A stretch of DNA of 64,000 bases from contig NZ_JAAAKV010000007.1 in NCBI RefSeq assembly GCF_009905725.1, positions 351,039 to 415,038 on the forward strand, given 5' to 3'. The position numbers and the translations under genes were made by a program. Below the pieces are notes generated by a model. It made no database searches. It was not told where the DNA came from and saw nothing but the letters and a program-made list of their open reading frames with translations. Source of the stretch: Emticicia sp. CRIBPO (GTDB lineage Bacteria; Bacteroidota; Bacteroidia; Cytophagales; Spirosomataceae). This document shows, one piece after another, positions 9,205 to 17,879 of this stretch (the first letter of the stretch is position 1; every line of letters starts with the position of its first letter).

Positions 9205-9499
9205 GATGAGTCGGTTTTAAAGGTGTTAAATTTTTGATAAAGCTATAGAAAATACTCACCTTTTGATCATAAGGTGTTTCTACGCTCATTTAAAATTAAC
9301 CATAAACATCTAATAAATAAACACTTGTACCCTGCAAATCGGGTGTTTTCCCTGTCGAAATGGGTTAAAAAACGGTATTCGTATATCGTTAATTCTGCCG
9401 GAGATTTCAACTTTTGTTGCTGAAATCAACATTTCGAAAGCATGTGTTCCCCGGCAAACCAGAAGATTCAGAAAGGTCCTTTCCTGAAACAGCTGGCTC
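9205..9499. other. Intergenic region without a recognisable gene
   Basis: About 295 nt between two minus-strand genes, AT-rich. It should contain the promoter of the sensor operon, but no full TTTG/TANNTTTG pair was found on the minus strand. A weak hairpin (9467-9488) follows the lipoprotein gene at 9500. Confidence 0.5.
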
Positions 9500-10387
9500 T
9501 TATTTCTTTTTAAAGTAGTACAGATTCACTGAAGAAGCCTGGGCTCTTTCGCTGATCGTAAAGTATCCTTTGTTTTCTTTGTCAAAGCAAACCCCTTCTC
9601 CCTGCGGCTCTTCCACATAAGGAGCCACAAGATCATGATTCCTTGACAAAGCGTCCACCATACTTTCTGATGCCCTGCGTTTGATATAATAAATGGCATT
9701 ATAATTTCTGAGGAGTATTTCCTGACCATCTGATGAGATATCCCCACCTGTAAGTAAAGAATAAGGAACGGCCTTGACAAATTCAGCCACCATCGGTTTG
9801 TCTGTGGCCTGAGGGTAAGGCAATTTGAAAAGATTCACGAATAATTGTCTTTTGGTCAGGATATAAAGGTCTTTTGTCAGCGGGTCCAGCAGTAAGGTTT
9901 CACTGTCATAGCTGTTTTTATCTGAATACGTAAATGTGATTTTATCGTAAGTATCCACACTCGTCTGACCTGCCACCGGCTCAGGAAAACGATAGATATA
10001 ATACTCCGGGTAAACAGCGTTGTTATCTCCTATATCCCCTACATACAGATAACTTTTATTGGCAACAGGTCCCGGCCCAATGGCTATATCCTCCCAGTCG
10101 CGGTTTGTCCCGTTAAAAGTCACTTTCCTGATATATTGCCCCGAGTGAGTAATCAGATCCAGCCCGGCCTTATTATCACTGTCTTCAGCCACCCAAAGCG
10201 TATGGTCAATGTTTCTTGAATCGACAATCCCTGAGGCCTCGTCAACATTCCCGGGGGCGATCGGAAAGATGCCCGGATTGGCATCAAAGGAAGCTAGGGT
10301 GTCCTTATCAACAGGTTCCGGCTGATCAAACAAAAAACAGGATTGTAAAAAAATGGCGGAGAAAAATATATATACTGATTTGGTCAT
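9500..10387 (-). CDS. Lipoprotein with predicted beta-propeller
   Basis: The 295-aa protein has a lipoprotein signal (C17 in FLQSCFLF). The body contains repeated beta-strand blocks with acidic turns (VDEASGIVDSRNIDHTLWVAE, GTNRDWEDIAIGPG, LYVGDIGDNNA, FDKENKGYFTISE). The pattern fits a six-bladed calcium-binding propeller of the SdiA-regulated or phytase-like superfamily. The precise family is uncertain, and no catalytic residues can be named. It is probably periplasmic or surface exposed. A -7-like element (TATTTTTG, minus strand, 10419-10426) lies 32 nt upstream. Confidence 0.7.
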   Translation of the reverse strand: MTKSVYIFFSAIFLQSCFLFDQPEPVDKDTLASFDANPGIFPIAPGNVDEASGIVDSRNIDHTLWVAEDSDNKAGLDLITHSGQYIRKVTFNGTNRDWEDIAIGPGPVANKSYLYVGDIGDNNAVYPEYYIYRFPEPVAGQTSVDTYDKITFTYSDKNSYDSETLLLDPLTKDLYILTKRQLFVNLFKLPYPQATDKPMVAEFVKAVPYSLLTGGDISSDGQEILLRNYNAIYYIKRRASESMVDALSRNHDLVAPYVEEPQGEGVCFDKENKGYFTISERAQASSVNLYYFKKK

Positions 10388-10500
10388 TTATCTTACTTAT
10401 ATGGTAAACTATAAACGTCAAAAATAGAGCTTTAATCTAAATATGTCATCCTTATTTATGAAATAGCCTCTTAAAATTTATTCTCCGGTAAGAAAAAATA

Positions 10501-10534
10501 AAAAGCCACGGAAGAGGCATTCTTCCGTGGCTTT
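10501..10534 (-). terminator. Terminator of the lactonase operon
   Basis: A 14-bp stem (10502-10515 with 10521-10534, loop GGCAT) followed on the minus strand by a T-rich run. It lies just after the lactonase stop codon. Confidence 0.85.
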
Positions 10535-10550
10535 AAAATATAAAACCGGA

Positions 10551-11669
10551 TCAGTTCAAAAACTTCACACAAATCGGCATCGAAACACTAATTTCCTTGC
10601 CTGTTGGGGTCAGTTTCCCGGTTTTTGCGTCTCTTCTGAAAATCACGATATTGTCTGTATCCTGGTTGGCTACGAAGACGAATTTCCCGGTTGGGTCAAT
10701 CGCAAAATTTCTCGGGGTCTTGCCCAATACCGGCTCGTGGCCTACCAAAGTAAGTTTCCCGGTTTTGGAATCTATCTCAAAGATCACAATGGTGTCATGA
10801 AAACGGTTGGAGCCATATAAAAACCTGCCGTCGTCTGATATATGGATGTCGGCACAAGAGTTATTCCCTGTAAAACCGGCCGGTAAGGTAGATACCTCTT
10901 CGATCGTCTCCAGCTTGTTGTCTGTATATTTAAAGGCTGTGATTTTTCCGGTCAGTTCCTGGATAACATAAGCAAAAGGTTCTTTCGGGTGAAAAGCCAT
11001 ATGTCTCGGGCCTGATCCGGCTGATACCGATACAGAGTTCCCTTCAGTCAGCTTTCCGGTCTTTTCATCCAGACGATAAGCCATCAGCTTGTCTGTTCCC
11101 AGATCTGCCACATACACGTCCTTATTATTTGGAGCAATATTGACAGAGTGCACATGGGGTTTCTCCTGACGCTGGGCATTAGGTCCTTTTCCGGTATGTT
11201 GAATGGTCTGGACAGCGTCTCCGATATTGCCGTCAGGCTGAACCGGAATGACCGAAAGATTACCACCGGTATAGTTTCCTACCAAAACCCACTTGCCGGT
11301 TTTGTCAAGCATAATGTAACAAGGGTGTGCTCCGCCGGAGCCGACGGTTTTAAGTGTTTTGAACTGTCCGCTTTCCGGATCAAAATCAAGAGCGACCACA
11401 CTTCCACCTTCAGTTTCACTTACCGAATAAACGTGTTTGTTGTCTGCAGAAATCACCAGGTATGAGGGATCATCAATTTTCGGGGCCGTTGAAAGCAGCG
11501 TTACTTCCAGGGTTTTCGGATCAAATCCGTAGGCATAAATACCTTTGCTTCCTTTTTTAGTGTAGGTCCCCACCAGGAATTTATACGGTGATTGCATTTT
11601 TGTTTTCGAATTTGTGCAGCCGCTGAATAACAGGATGGCGGCCATCGCTAATACAGAGTATTTTTTCAT
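10551..11669 (-). CDS. Secreted lactonase-family seven-bladed propeller lipoprotein
   Basis: The 372-aa protein has a lipobox (FSGC, C18). Sequence blocks repeat about every 45-50 residues with the YVSNQ-like strands of the 6-phosphogluconolactonase/YbhE family (FLVGTYTKKGSKGIYAY, WVLVGNYTGGNLSVIP, DVYVADLGTDKLMAY, FLYGSNRFHDTIVIF, FVFVANQDTDNIVIF). Cytosolic homologues (Pgl) hydrolyse 6-phosphogluconolactone. This one is exported, so it probably acts on another lactone or only binds sugar. It starts 6 nt after the SGNH hydrolase stop, so the two form an operon. Confidence 0.88.
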   Translation of the reverse strand: MKKYSVLAMAAILLFSGCTNSKTKMQSPYKFLVGTYTKKGSKGIYAYGFDPKTLEVTLLSTAPKIDDPSYLVISADNKHVYSVSETEGGSVVALDFDPESGQFKTLKTVGSGGAHPCYIMLDKTGKWVLVGNYTGGNLSVIPVQPDGNIGDAVQTIQHTGKGPNAQRQEKPHVHSVNIAPNNKDVYVADLGTDKLMAYRLDEKTGKLTEGNSVSVSAGSGPRHMAFHPKEPFAYVIQELTGKITAFKYTDNKLETIEEVSTLPAGFTGNNSCADIHISDDGRFLYGSNRFHDTIVIFEIDSKTGKLTLVGHEPVLGKTPRNFAIDPTGKFVFVANQDTDNIVIFRRDAKTGKLTPTGKEISVSMPICVKFLN

Positions 11670-11675
11670 ATCGGT

Positions 11676-12365
11676 TTACTTTAGAGTCTCGTCCAGTCTT
11701 TTTTTAATAATAGAAGCCCACAGGTCATATCCTTTCTGATTCTGATGTAGCTGATCGCCGATGAACAGCTCAGCCCTCGGTTTTCCTTCTGCATTCAGAT
11801 AGGCTGCTTCTGTGTCAATGTAAAACTGGTTGGGTTTACTTTCTGACCAATCTCTTACCAGTCGGTTAGCCTCTTTTGCTTTCGGCCAGTGGGCCCAGCG
11901 GCTGTTCACGGGCGTAATGCCAACGAAGTAGATCGGCTCTTTCTTAAATTTTTTACGAACAATCTGAACCACCCCTTTGTAAAGGTCCAATATCTGCTGC
12001 GGCGTTCTGTCCTGGTCGCTTCCTGTGATATCATTGGCCACAAAAACCACCAGTGCCCTGAATTTATGCGGGTAGACGATCCTGTCGGTGTAATAGATCA
12101 GGTCAGTGAACCTTGCCCCGCCGTATCCCCTCTGGATAGCCGGATAAGGAGCCATGTCTTTATCAATATTTTTCCAGAGCCTGATGCTGGAGCTTCCGAT
12201 ATATAAAATGGCATTTTCAGGGTCTTTTTCTTCTTTGTCTTTTTGTTCCAGTTTCTGAATTTCAGGCTCCCACGAAACGGCCATGTCATGGTAAGTCTCC
12301 TTGTATTTTTTGATGGGTGAACAAGCTGCCACGAACAGCAGTAAGACCAGAAAGATATTTTTCAT
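11676..12365 (-). CDS. SGNH/GDSL-type hydrolase lipoprotein
   Basis: The 229-aa protein has a lipobox (FVAACS, C15). SGNH blocks are present: the nucleophile region LYIGSSSIRLW, the block II Gly region RGYGGARFTDLIYY, the block III Asn in VVFVANDITGSD, and the block V Asp-His pair in GDQLHQNQKGYDLW. These indicate an esterase or acetylhydrolase of the GDSL-like family, often acting on acetylated sugars. It is the first gene of a two-gene operon with the secreted lactonase, consistent with a role in extracytoplasmic carbohydrate handling (inference). Confidence 0.88.
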   Translation of the reverse strand: MKNIFLVLLLFVAACSPIKKYKETYHDMAVSWEPEIQKLEQKDKEEKDPENAILYIGSSSIRLWKNIDKDMAPYPAIQRGYGGARFTDLIYYTDRIVYPHKFRALVVFVANDITGSDQDRTPQQILDLYKGVVQIVRKKFKKEPIYFVGITPVNSRWAHWPKAKEANRLVRDWSESKPNQFYIDTEAAYLNAEGKPRAELFIGDQLHQNQKGYDLWASIIKKRLDETLK

Positions 12366-12733
12366 GCTAGCTATACAATTTTAATGTTGAATAATTTATA
12401 TGCAAAATAGCAGGAAAATGCTTATTAAAAAAATAAACCCGACGGATCAGAAACATACGAAATCCGTACCTGCAAATCCGGAAAAAATAAGCAGGCTGTA
12501 AGTGAGTCGTGTGTCTCTTTTGGCAGAAGTTTTTTTAATTTTAATGCCCTTTCCGGGAATCAATCATGACCGTTTTGGTGTTACCCTGCACGTAAGCCGC
12601 CATGTAAACCGAATACTTCTATTTTCAAAAATTCTGCTTGTGGATTGAATTAATTTCCGCTATTTTTGATCTGCGTTTACTTGTTTAGACTTATTCAAAA
12701 TAACATTTAGAAATCTATAACTTTATTATTATT
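12366..12733. other. Intergenic region with the nrdB promoter
   Basis: 368 nt between the divergent SGNH and nrdB genes. It holds the promoter described below. I saw no further gene and no clear NrdR-box pair. Confidence 0.5.
12638..12668 (+). promoter_or_regulatory. Promoter of nrdB
   Basis: TTG (12638-12640), a 20-nt spacer and TATTTTTG (12661-12668) match the Bacteroidota consensus. The leader would be about 60 nt. Confidence 0.55.
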
Positions 12734-13720
12734 ATGACTGACGCAGAGTTAAAAGACAGCGAACCTCTATTAATCGATGATCCCTCCAGGTTTGTGATTT
12801 TTCCCATCAAACATCCGGACATCTGGGAGTATTACAAAAAGGCGGAAGCTTCGTTCTGGACTGCTGAGGAATTAGATTTATCACAAGATACCAAAGACTG
12901 GGACAGCTTAAATTCAGGGGAAAGACACTTTATTTCTCATGTCCTTGCGTTTTTTGCGGCTTCTGACGGTATCGTCAATGAAAACCTTGCCGTGGGGTTT
13001 CTTTCTAATGTTCAATATGCTGAAGCCAAATGTTTCTATGGTTTTCAGATCATGATTGAGAACATTCACGCTGAAACTTATTCTTTACTGATAGATACTT
13101 ATATCAAAGACACTACCGAAAGAGGTAAAATGCTTAACGCCATTGACCACATTCCATGTGTAAAGAAAAAGGCAGACTGGGCTATCCGCTGGATAGAAAA
13201 CGGTAATTTTATCGAACGTCTGATTGCTTTTGCCGCTGTTGAAGGTATTTTCTTTTCCGGCTCATTCTGCTCTATTTTCTGGTTAAAGAAAAGAGGCTTA
13301 ATGCCGGGTCTTACTTTCTCAAACGAGCTGATCTCGAGGGATGAGGGACTTCACAGAGACTTCGCCTGTCTGCTGTATACAGACCACATCAAAAACAAAC
13401 TTCCTGAAAACGACGTCTACCAGATCATCAAAGATGCGGTAGAAATCGAAAAAGAATTTGTGACCGACGCCCTTCCCGTTTCACTGATCGGAATGAACGC
13501 CTTGCAGATGTGTCAGTACATTGAATTCGTAGCGGATCACCTGCTGGAATCGCTGCAGCTGAAAAAGGTTTACAATGCAACCAACCCGTTTGATTTCATG
13601 GACATGATCTCTCTTCAGGGGAAAACCAATTTCTTCGAAAAACGCGTAGGAGAGTATCAGAAAGCGGGTGTTACCTCAGATAGGGAAAAGATGTCGTTCT
13701 CTTTGGATGAGGATTTTTAA
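12734..13720 (+). CDS. nrdB: Class Ia ribonucleotide reductase small subunit (R2)
   Basis: This subunit holds the diiron-tyrosyl radical that starts reduction of ribonucleotides by the large subunit. The 328-aa protein has the iron ligand D78 ([11 protein letters not shown]), E109 and H112 (ENIHAETY), and the later ligands in AVEGIFFSG and [12 protein letters not shown]. The radical tyrosine is Y116. The C-terminal tail FSLDEDF is the kind of peptide that docks to R1. Sequence style ([24 protein letters not shown]) is close to eukaryotic R2 rather than E. coli NrdB. No nrdA lies next to it; the next gene is convergent udk. Confidence 0.95.
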   Translation: MTDAELKDSEPLLIDDPSRFVIFPIKHPDIWEYYKKAEASFWTAEELDLSQDTKDWDSLNSGERHFISHVLAFFAASDGIVNENLAVGFLSNVQYAEAKCFYGFQIMIENIHAETYSLLIDTYIKDTTERGKMLNAIDHIPCVKKKADWAIRWIENGNFIERLIAFAAVEGIFFSGSFCSIFWLKKRGLMPGLTFSNELISRDEGLHRDFACLLYTDHIKNKLPENDVYQIIKDAVEIEKEFVTDALPVSLIGMNALQMCQYIEFVADHLLESLQLKKVYNATNPFDFMDMISLQGKTNFFEKRVGEYQKAGVTSDREKMSFSLDEDF

Positions 13721-13748
13721 TGACAGAAAAAGGACATTTGCGATATAA

Positions 13749-13776
13749 AAAAAGAGGCTTTTTCAAGCCTCTTTTT
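13749..13776. terminator. Bidirectional terminator shared by nrdB and udk
   Basis: A 12-bp stem (13749-13760 with 13765-13776, loop TTTC) flanked by A and T runs. It overlaps the last codon and stop codon of udk. Confidence 0.85.
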
Positions 13777-14401
13777 TGTTTAGAACGAGATTGATGTAAG
13801 AAGTCAGGATCTTCAGTCCGTTCTCAAAATGCTGGTTATTATTGATGATAATGTCGGCTTCGTGTTTGGTGGGCCCGATAAATTTCTCGTAGGTAGGGGC
13901 CACATGATTTTCCCAGCGGTACAAAACGTCATCGAGGTCATAGCCTCTTTCGTTATTATCCCGGATGATCCTCCTTTTTATTTTGATGTGCTCTTTGGCA
14001 TCGATAAATACTTTCAGATCAAGCAGCTTGGAAACTTCGTAAGAGTGGAAAACAAAAATACCTTCTACCACAATCACCGGGGCAGGCAGGAACTCAAGGA
14101 TATGAGGAACAGCCGAGGGGTTATTGAAGGTATATTCTTTCTTATGCACGACTCTCCCCTCTTTCAGGTCACGGATGTGCTGTGCAAATTCGACGAAATC
14201 AATGGCATCAGGCAGGTCAAAATTTTCAACGCCGTTCTGGTCTTTCGGAACCTCGGAAAGGATTTTGTAGTAATTGTCCTGGGAAATTAAACAAACCTCA
14301 TCAATGGTGAAATGACTTAAAAGACTGTTCAAAAAAAAAGTTTTTCCGGAAGCACTTCCCCCGGTTATACCTATGATATACGGCTGTTTGGTTTCAGTCA
14401 T
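13763..14401 (-). CDS. udk: Uridine kinase
   Basis: The kinase phosphorylates uridine and cytidine with ATP or GTP in pyrimidine salvage. The 212-aa protein has the P-loop GITGGSASGKT (11-21), SQDNYYK, a nucleoside-binding NFDLPDAIDF segment, a PVIVVEGIFVFHS strand, and the lid region IKRRIIRDNNERGYD. All are typical of Udk, and the length is normal. A minus-strand -7 element TAATTTTG (14452-14459) lies about 50 nt upstream. Confidence 0.94.
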   Translation of the reverse strand: MTETKQPYIIGITGGSASGKTFFLNSLLSHFTIDEVCLISQDNYYKILSEVPKDQNGVENFDLPDAIDFVEFAQHIRDLKEGRVVHKKEYTFNNPSAVPHILEFLPAPVIVVEGIFVFHSYEVSKLLDLKVFIDAKEHIKIKRRIIRDNNERGYDLDDVLYRWENHVAPTYEKFIGPTKHEADIIINNNQHFENGLKILTSYINLVLNKKEA

Positions 14402-14502
14402 TTAGGATGGTTTTTTATACCAAAAACACTTATAAATCTGCTAATCTTTTGCAAAATTAATAAATGGCCCGGCTAATCTGCTAATTGTTCAGGTAAATAG
14501 TT

Positions 14503-15582
14503 TCAATCCTTATAAATTTCAATCACCACGGTTCCGTCCGTTTTGATGTAGCCTCTGTACATACCTTCCGAATTGAACGGCATCGCCACATTTCCGTTTC
14601 TGTCCAATGCGATCAGGCCGCCTTCTCCACCCATTTTAACAAGCTTGTTCATCACTACTTCATTAGCTGCCTCTTTTACAGACAGGCCTTTGTATTCCAT
14701 TAAGGCAGATACATCATGCCCCACAACAGCCCGGATAAAAAACTCGCCGTGCCCGGTGGCCGAAATGGCACAGGTGGCATTGTTGGCGTAGGTACCGGCC
14801 CCGATGATCGGAGCATCCCCCACACGGTTCCATTTTTTATTGGTCATTCCCCCGGTAGATGTTCCGGCAGCAAGGTTCCCGAACTGGTCCAGGGCCACAC
14901 AGCCTACGGTGCCGAATTTCTTGCCTTCCACAAACATATTTTTTTCTTCTTTCGATATCTTCCCTACTTTTTTAGGAACTTCCTTTGTCTTTTCTTCTTT
15001 CTTTTTTTCGGTATGATCAAGCTCCACTTTTTCTTCCTTCAATGCATTCTGAAGGGCCTTCCAACGGGTTTCGGTATAAAAATAACTCGGGTCAACGATG
15101 GTTTCTCCCTGCAGTTTGGCAAATTCTTCGGCTCCTTTTCCAATGAGCATCACGTGGACTGATTTGTCCATCACCTTCCTGGCGGTAGAAATCGGGTTCC
15201 TGATGGTTGTTACTCCGGCAATAGCCCCGGCTTTGAGGGTGGCACCGTCCATGATCGAGGCGTCCATTTCGTTTTTCCCGTCGTGGGTAAACACCGCTCC
15301 TTTGCCCGCATTAAAGAGCGGAGAGTCTTCCATCACATGGATGGCCGCTTCTACGGCATCTAAACTTGTGCCTCCTTTTTGCAGCACTGCGTAACCGGTT
15401 CTCAATGATTCTTCCAGTTTTTCCCTGTAGGCTTTTTCCTTCTCAGGGCTCATGTTTTTACGGGTGATTGTACCGGCTCCGCCGTGGATAACAAGGGTGA
15501 TTTTATCTTTGGCAGATTGCCCGAAAAGGCTCTGGGAATAAGTGGCAGTAAAAAACAAAGCCAGGAGGACTAACTTTTTCAT
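14503..15582 (-). CDS. Exported isoaspartyl peptidase / plant-type L-asparaginase (Ntn hydrolase)
   Basis: This is a class 2 asparaginase made as an inactive precursor that cleaves itself at the Gly-Thr bond. The 359-aa protein has a signal peptide (1-22), the N-terminal VIHGGAG motif, and the nucleophile T225 in KKFGTVGCVALD. The substrate-loop Gly-Thr-Ser-Thr-Gly-Gly-Met stretch (about 240-246) and a GDAPIIGAGTYA segment follow. Just before the cleavage site lies an unusually Lys/Glu-rich linker (about 182-220) that should be exposed or removed after processing. It should hydrolyse isoaspartyl dipeptides or asparagine in the periplasm. Confidence 0.93.
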   Translation of the reverse strand: MKKLVLLALFFTATYSQSLFGQSAKDKITLVIHGGAGTITRKNMSPEKEKAYREKLEESLRTGYAVLQKGGTSLDAVEAAIHVMEDSPLFNAGKGAVFTHDGKNEMDASIMDGATLKAGAIAGVTTIRNPISTARKVMDKSVHVMLIGKGAEEFAKLQGETIVDPSYFYTETRWKALQNALKEEKVELDHTEKKKEEKTKEVPKKVGKISKEEKNMFVEGKKFGTVGCVALDQFGNLAAGTSTGGMTNKKWNRVGDAPIIGAGTYANNATCAISATGHGEFFIRAVVGHDVSALMEYKGLSVKEAANEVVMNKLVKMGGEGGLIALDRNGNVAMPFNSEGMYRGYIKTDGTVVIEIYKD

Positions 15583-15644
15583 TTGGTTTGACGTTTAGAT
15601 ATTGGTACTAAATTACAAGATACTTTAGTTTCTCTAAACATAAA

Positions 15645-16466
15645 ATGAAAACAATTTCAATATTAGGGTGTGGATGGCTGGGTCTTCCCCTGGCAAGCTC
15701 ACTCGCCAGGGCAGGATGGTCTGTCAAAGGCTCAACCACCAGAGCAGAAAAAATACCCGAACTTCTTGAAAACAAGATCGAGCCTTTTCAGATTACTTTT
15801 AATCCTGATCTGATGCCGGGTGAAGGTGCCGGCTTTTTTGATTCCTCTGTTTTACTGATCAATTTTCCTCCGCGACTCCGGCAACACAGCGAAGATTTCC
15901 ATTTACAGCAAATTGATGCTCTTATCCGCGAAATAGAAAAAAGCCCGGTCAGGGACATTATTTTTATCAGCTCAACTTCCGTTTACCAGGATCTGAACAG
16001 GGAAATGACCGAAGAAGACGCAGACCCCGATCATGTGATCATCAAAGCAGAAAATAAATTATGGGACTTTGCGACAGGCTCAGACAGGAGAATCACCATC
16101 CTTAGGTGTGGTGGGCTGATGGGTTATGACCGGATTCCATGCAAGTATTATTCAGGAAAGAAAGACCTCACCAACGGGCAGACTCCCGTCAATTATATTC
16201 ACCAGGACGATGTCGTTAATGCCATCCTGACGGTAATCATCAAAAATGTCTGGAATGACCGCTTTAACCTGGTTGCTCCGGGGCATCCGGTCAGAAAAGA
16301 CGTGATGACGGACTGCTCAGACAAGACCTTATATACGGCACCGGAATTCATAAAAAGCACAAAACCGGAACCATTTAAAATCATCAGTTCCGCTAAATTT
16401 CTGGAGGCTACCCAATACAAATTCAAATATCCTGATCCGCTGGGATTTGAATATTATCTGCAGTAG
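15645..16466 (+). CDS. NAD(P)-dependent epimerase/dehydratase-like protein (YeeZ type)
   Basis: The 273-aa protein has an N-terminal Rossmann dinucleotide site (ILGCGWLGLPLASSL, G8/G10/G13) and an extended-SDR-like body with IIFISSTSVYQDLNREMTEEDA. The SSTSVY motif supplies Ser and Tyr, but the usual YxxxK lysine is not clearly present, as in atypical SDRs. The substrate is unknown. It is divergent from the asparaginase gene (62 nt between starts) and convergent with purB, with a 1-nt gap. Confidence 0.8.
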   Translation: MKTISILGCGWLGLPLASSLARAGWSVKGSTTRAEKIPELLENKIEPFQITFNPDLMPGEGAGFFDSSVLLINFPPRLRQHSEDFHLQQIDALIREIEKSPVRDIIFISSTSVYQDLNREMTEEDADPDHVIIKAENKLWDFATGSDRRITILRCGGLMGYDRIPCKYYSGKKDLTNGQTPVNYIHQDDVVNAILTVIIKNVWNDRFNLVAPGHPVRKDVMTDCSDKTLYTAPEFIKSTKPEPFKIISSAKFLEATQYKFKYPDPLGFEYYLQ

Positions 16467-16467
16467 A

Positions 16468-17811
16468 TCAGATACCTACGTAATTAAACGGCGAGATTAC
16501 CCTCAGTTCGGCTTTGATCGCTTCTGAAACGTCCAGGGTTTCGATAAAGTCCCTGATGGTTTTTTCAGTGATCTTTTCGTTTTTACGGGTCAGGGCTTTC
16601 AGGGCCTCGTAAGGTTTCGGATAAGCCTCGCGTCTCAGTATGGTCTGGATCGCCTCAGCCACCACGGCCCAGTTCTCATCAAGATCAGCCAGGATGGCAT
16701 CCTGGTTCAACTCCAGCTTGTTTAAGCCTTTCAATAAAGACTTAAGGGCAATCACTGTATGAGCAAAAGGGACTCCGAGATTACGAAGTACAGTAGAGTC
16801 GGTCAGGTCCCGTTGAAGCCTTGAAATAGGTAATTTGGCCGCAAAGTGTTCGAAAAGAGCGTTGGCAACACCAAGGTTTCCTTCCGCATTTTCAAAATCG
16901 ATGGGATTGACTTTGTGAGGCATGGCAGAAGAACCGATTTCTCCTTCCTTGATTTTCTGTTTGAAATAATTCATGGAAACATACTGCCAGACATCTCTTG
17001 CGAGGTCTATCAGGATGGTATTGATCCTTTTTACGTTGTCAGAATAAGCTCCTAAATTATCGTAATGTTCTATCTGTGTTGTTTTCTGACTTCTGTTCAG
17101 ACCCAGTGTTTCATTGACAAATTTATTGCCGAAATCCTGCCAGTTGTATTGCGGATAGGCCACATAGTGAGCGTTAAAATTACCCGTAGCTCCACCGAAT
17201 TTGGCAGAAAAAGGAATCGTTTTCAGCAGGTCAAGCTGAGCAGAAAGTCTTTCTGTGAAGACCTCTATTTCTTTCCCGAGTCTTGTCGGGGAAGCAGGCT
17301 GTCCGTGTGTTTTGGCCAGCATCGGTATGGCTGCCCAGTCTGTGGCCAGCTCTCCGAGTCTTGCCACCACTCCCAAAAGAACCGGCAAAACCTCCGCCTC
17401 CATGGCTTCTTTCAAAGACAAGGGAATGGATGTATTATTAATGTCCTGAGACGTCAGTCCAAAGTGGATGAATTCTGAAAATCCTCCGATGCCCAGATCC
17501 TCAAATCTCTTCTTGATGAAATACTCCACCGCTTTGACATCGTGGTTGGTCGTTTTCTCAATTTCCTTGATTTCCAGGGCGTTATCTTCAGAAAACTCGG
17601 TGTATATTTTTCTTAATTCCGGAAACAGCGAGCTATCGAAGTCCGAAAGCTGCGGAAGCGGCATTTCACATAAAGCTATGAAATATTCTATTTCGATCCG
17701 CACACGGTAATGTATCAAACCAAACTCAGAAAAGTACGGGGCAAGGTTTTCAACCTGGCGACGATAGCGGCCATCTATCGGAGAGACGGCATTTAGAGAA
17801 TTAAGAGACAT
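16468..17811 (-). CDS. purB: Adenylosuccinate lyase
   Basis: PurB removes fumarate from SAICAR and from adenylosuccinate in purine synthesis. The start is set at 17811 (MSLNSLNAVSPIDGRY), giving 447 aa; the frame is open to 17877, but that extension is basic, unlike the family, and would run through the promoter. The fumarase/ASL signature SSAMPHKVNPIDFENAEGN covers about 294-312. The catalytic His region is KTHGQPASPT (about 167-176), and HFGLTSQDINNT is at 117-127. The length is normal for the short bacterial type. Confidence 0.96.
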   Translation of the reverse strand: MSLNSLNAVSPIDGRYRRQVENLAPYFSEFGLIHYRVRIEIEYFIALCEMPLPQLSDFDSSLFPELRKIYTEFSEDNALEIKEIEKTTNHDVKAVEYFIKKRFEDLGIGGFSEFIHFGLTSQDINNTSIPLSLKEAMEAEVLPVLLGVVARLGELATDWAAIPMLAKTHGQPASPTRLGKEIEVFTERLSAQLDLLKTIPFSAKFGGATGNFNAHYVAYPQYNWQDFGNKFVNETLGLNRSQKTTQIEHYDNLGAYSDNVKRINTILIDLARDVWQYVSMNYFKQKIKEGEIGSSAMPHKVNPIDFENAEGNLGVANALFEHFAAKLPISRLQRDLTDSTVLRNLGVPFAHTVIALKSLLKGLNKLELNQDAILADLDENWAVVAEAIQTILRREAYPKPYEALKALTRKNEKITEKTIRDFIETLDVSEAIKAELRVISPFNYVGI

Positions 17812-17829
17812 AATTTGTTTATTAAATCG

Positions 17830-17858
17830 CAAAATTAGTAAATTGCTTTTACAATCAA
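17830..17858 (-). promoter_or_regulatory. Promoter of purB
   Basis: On the minus strand, TAATTTTG (17830-17837) with TTG (17856-17858) 18 nt upstream. The -7 element lies 18 nt before the chosen purB start, implying a very short leader and arguing against the longer reading frame. Confidence 0.55.
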
Positions 17859-17879
17859 CCTTATTACGTAAATACAATT

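Noticed and set aside
14716..15162. A 148-codon antisense frame within the isoaspartyl peptidase gene
   Set aside because: The real gene covers it with clear catalytic motifs. The frame is phenylalanine-rich because it is opposite the Lys/Glu-rich linker.
17812..17877. N-terminal extension of purB
   Set aside because: It would pass through a matching promoter (17830-17858), and the standard PurB N-terminus begins at 17811.
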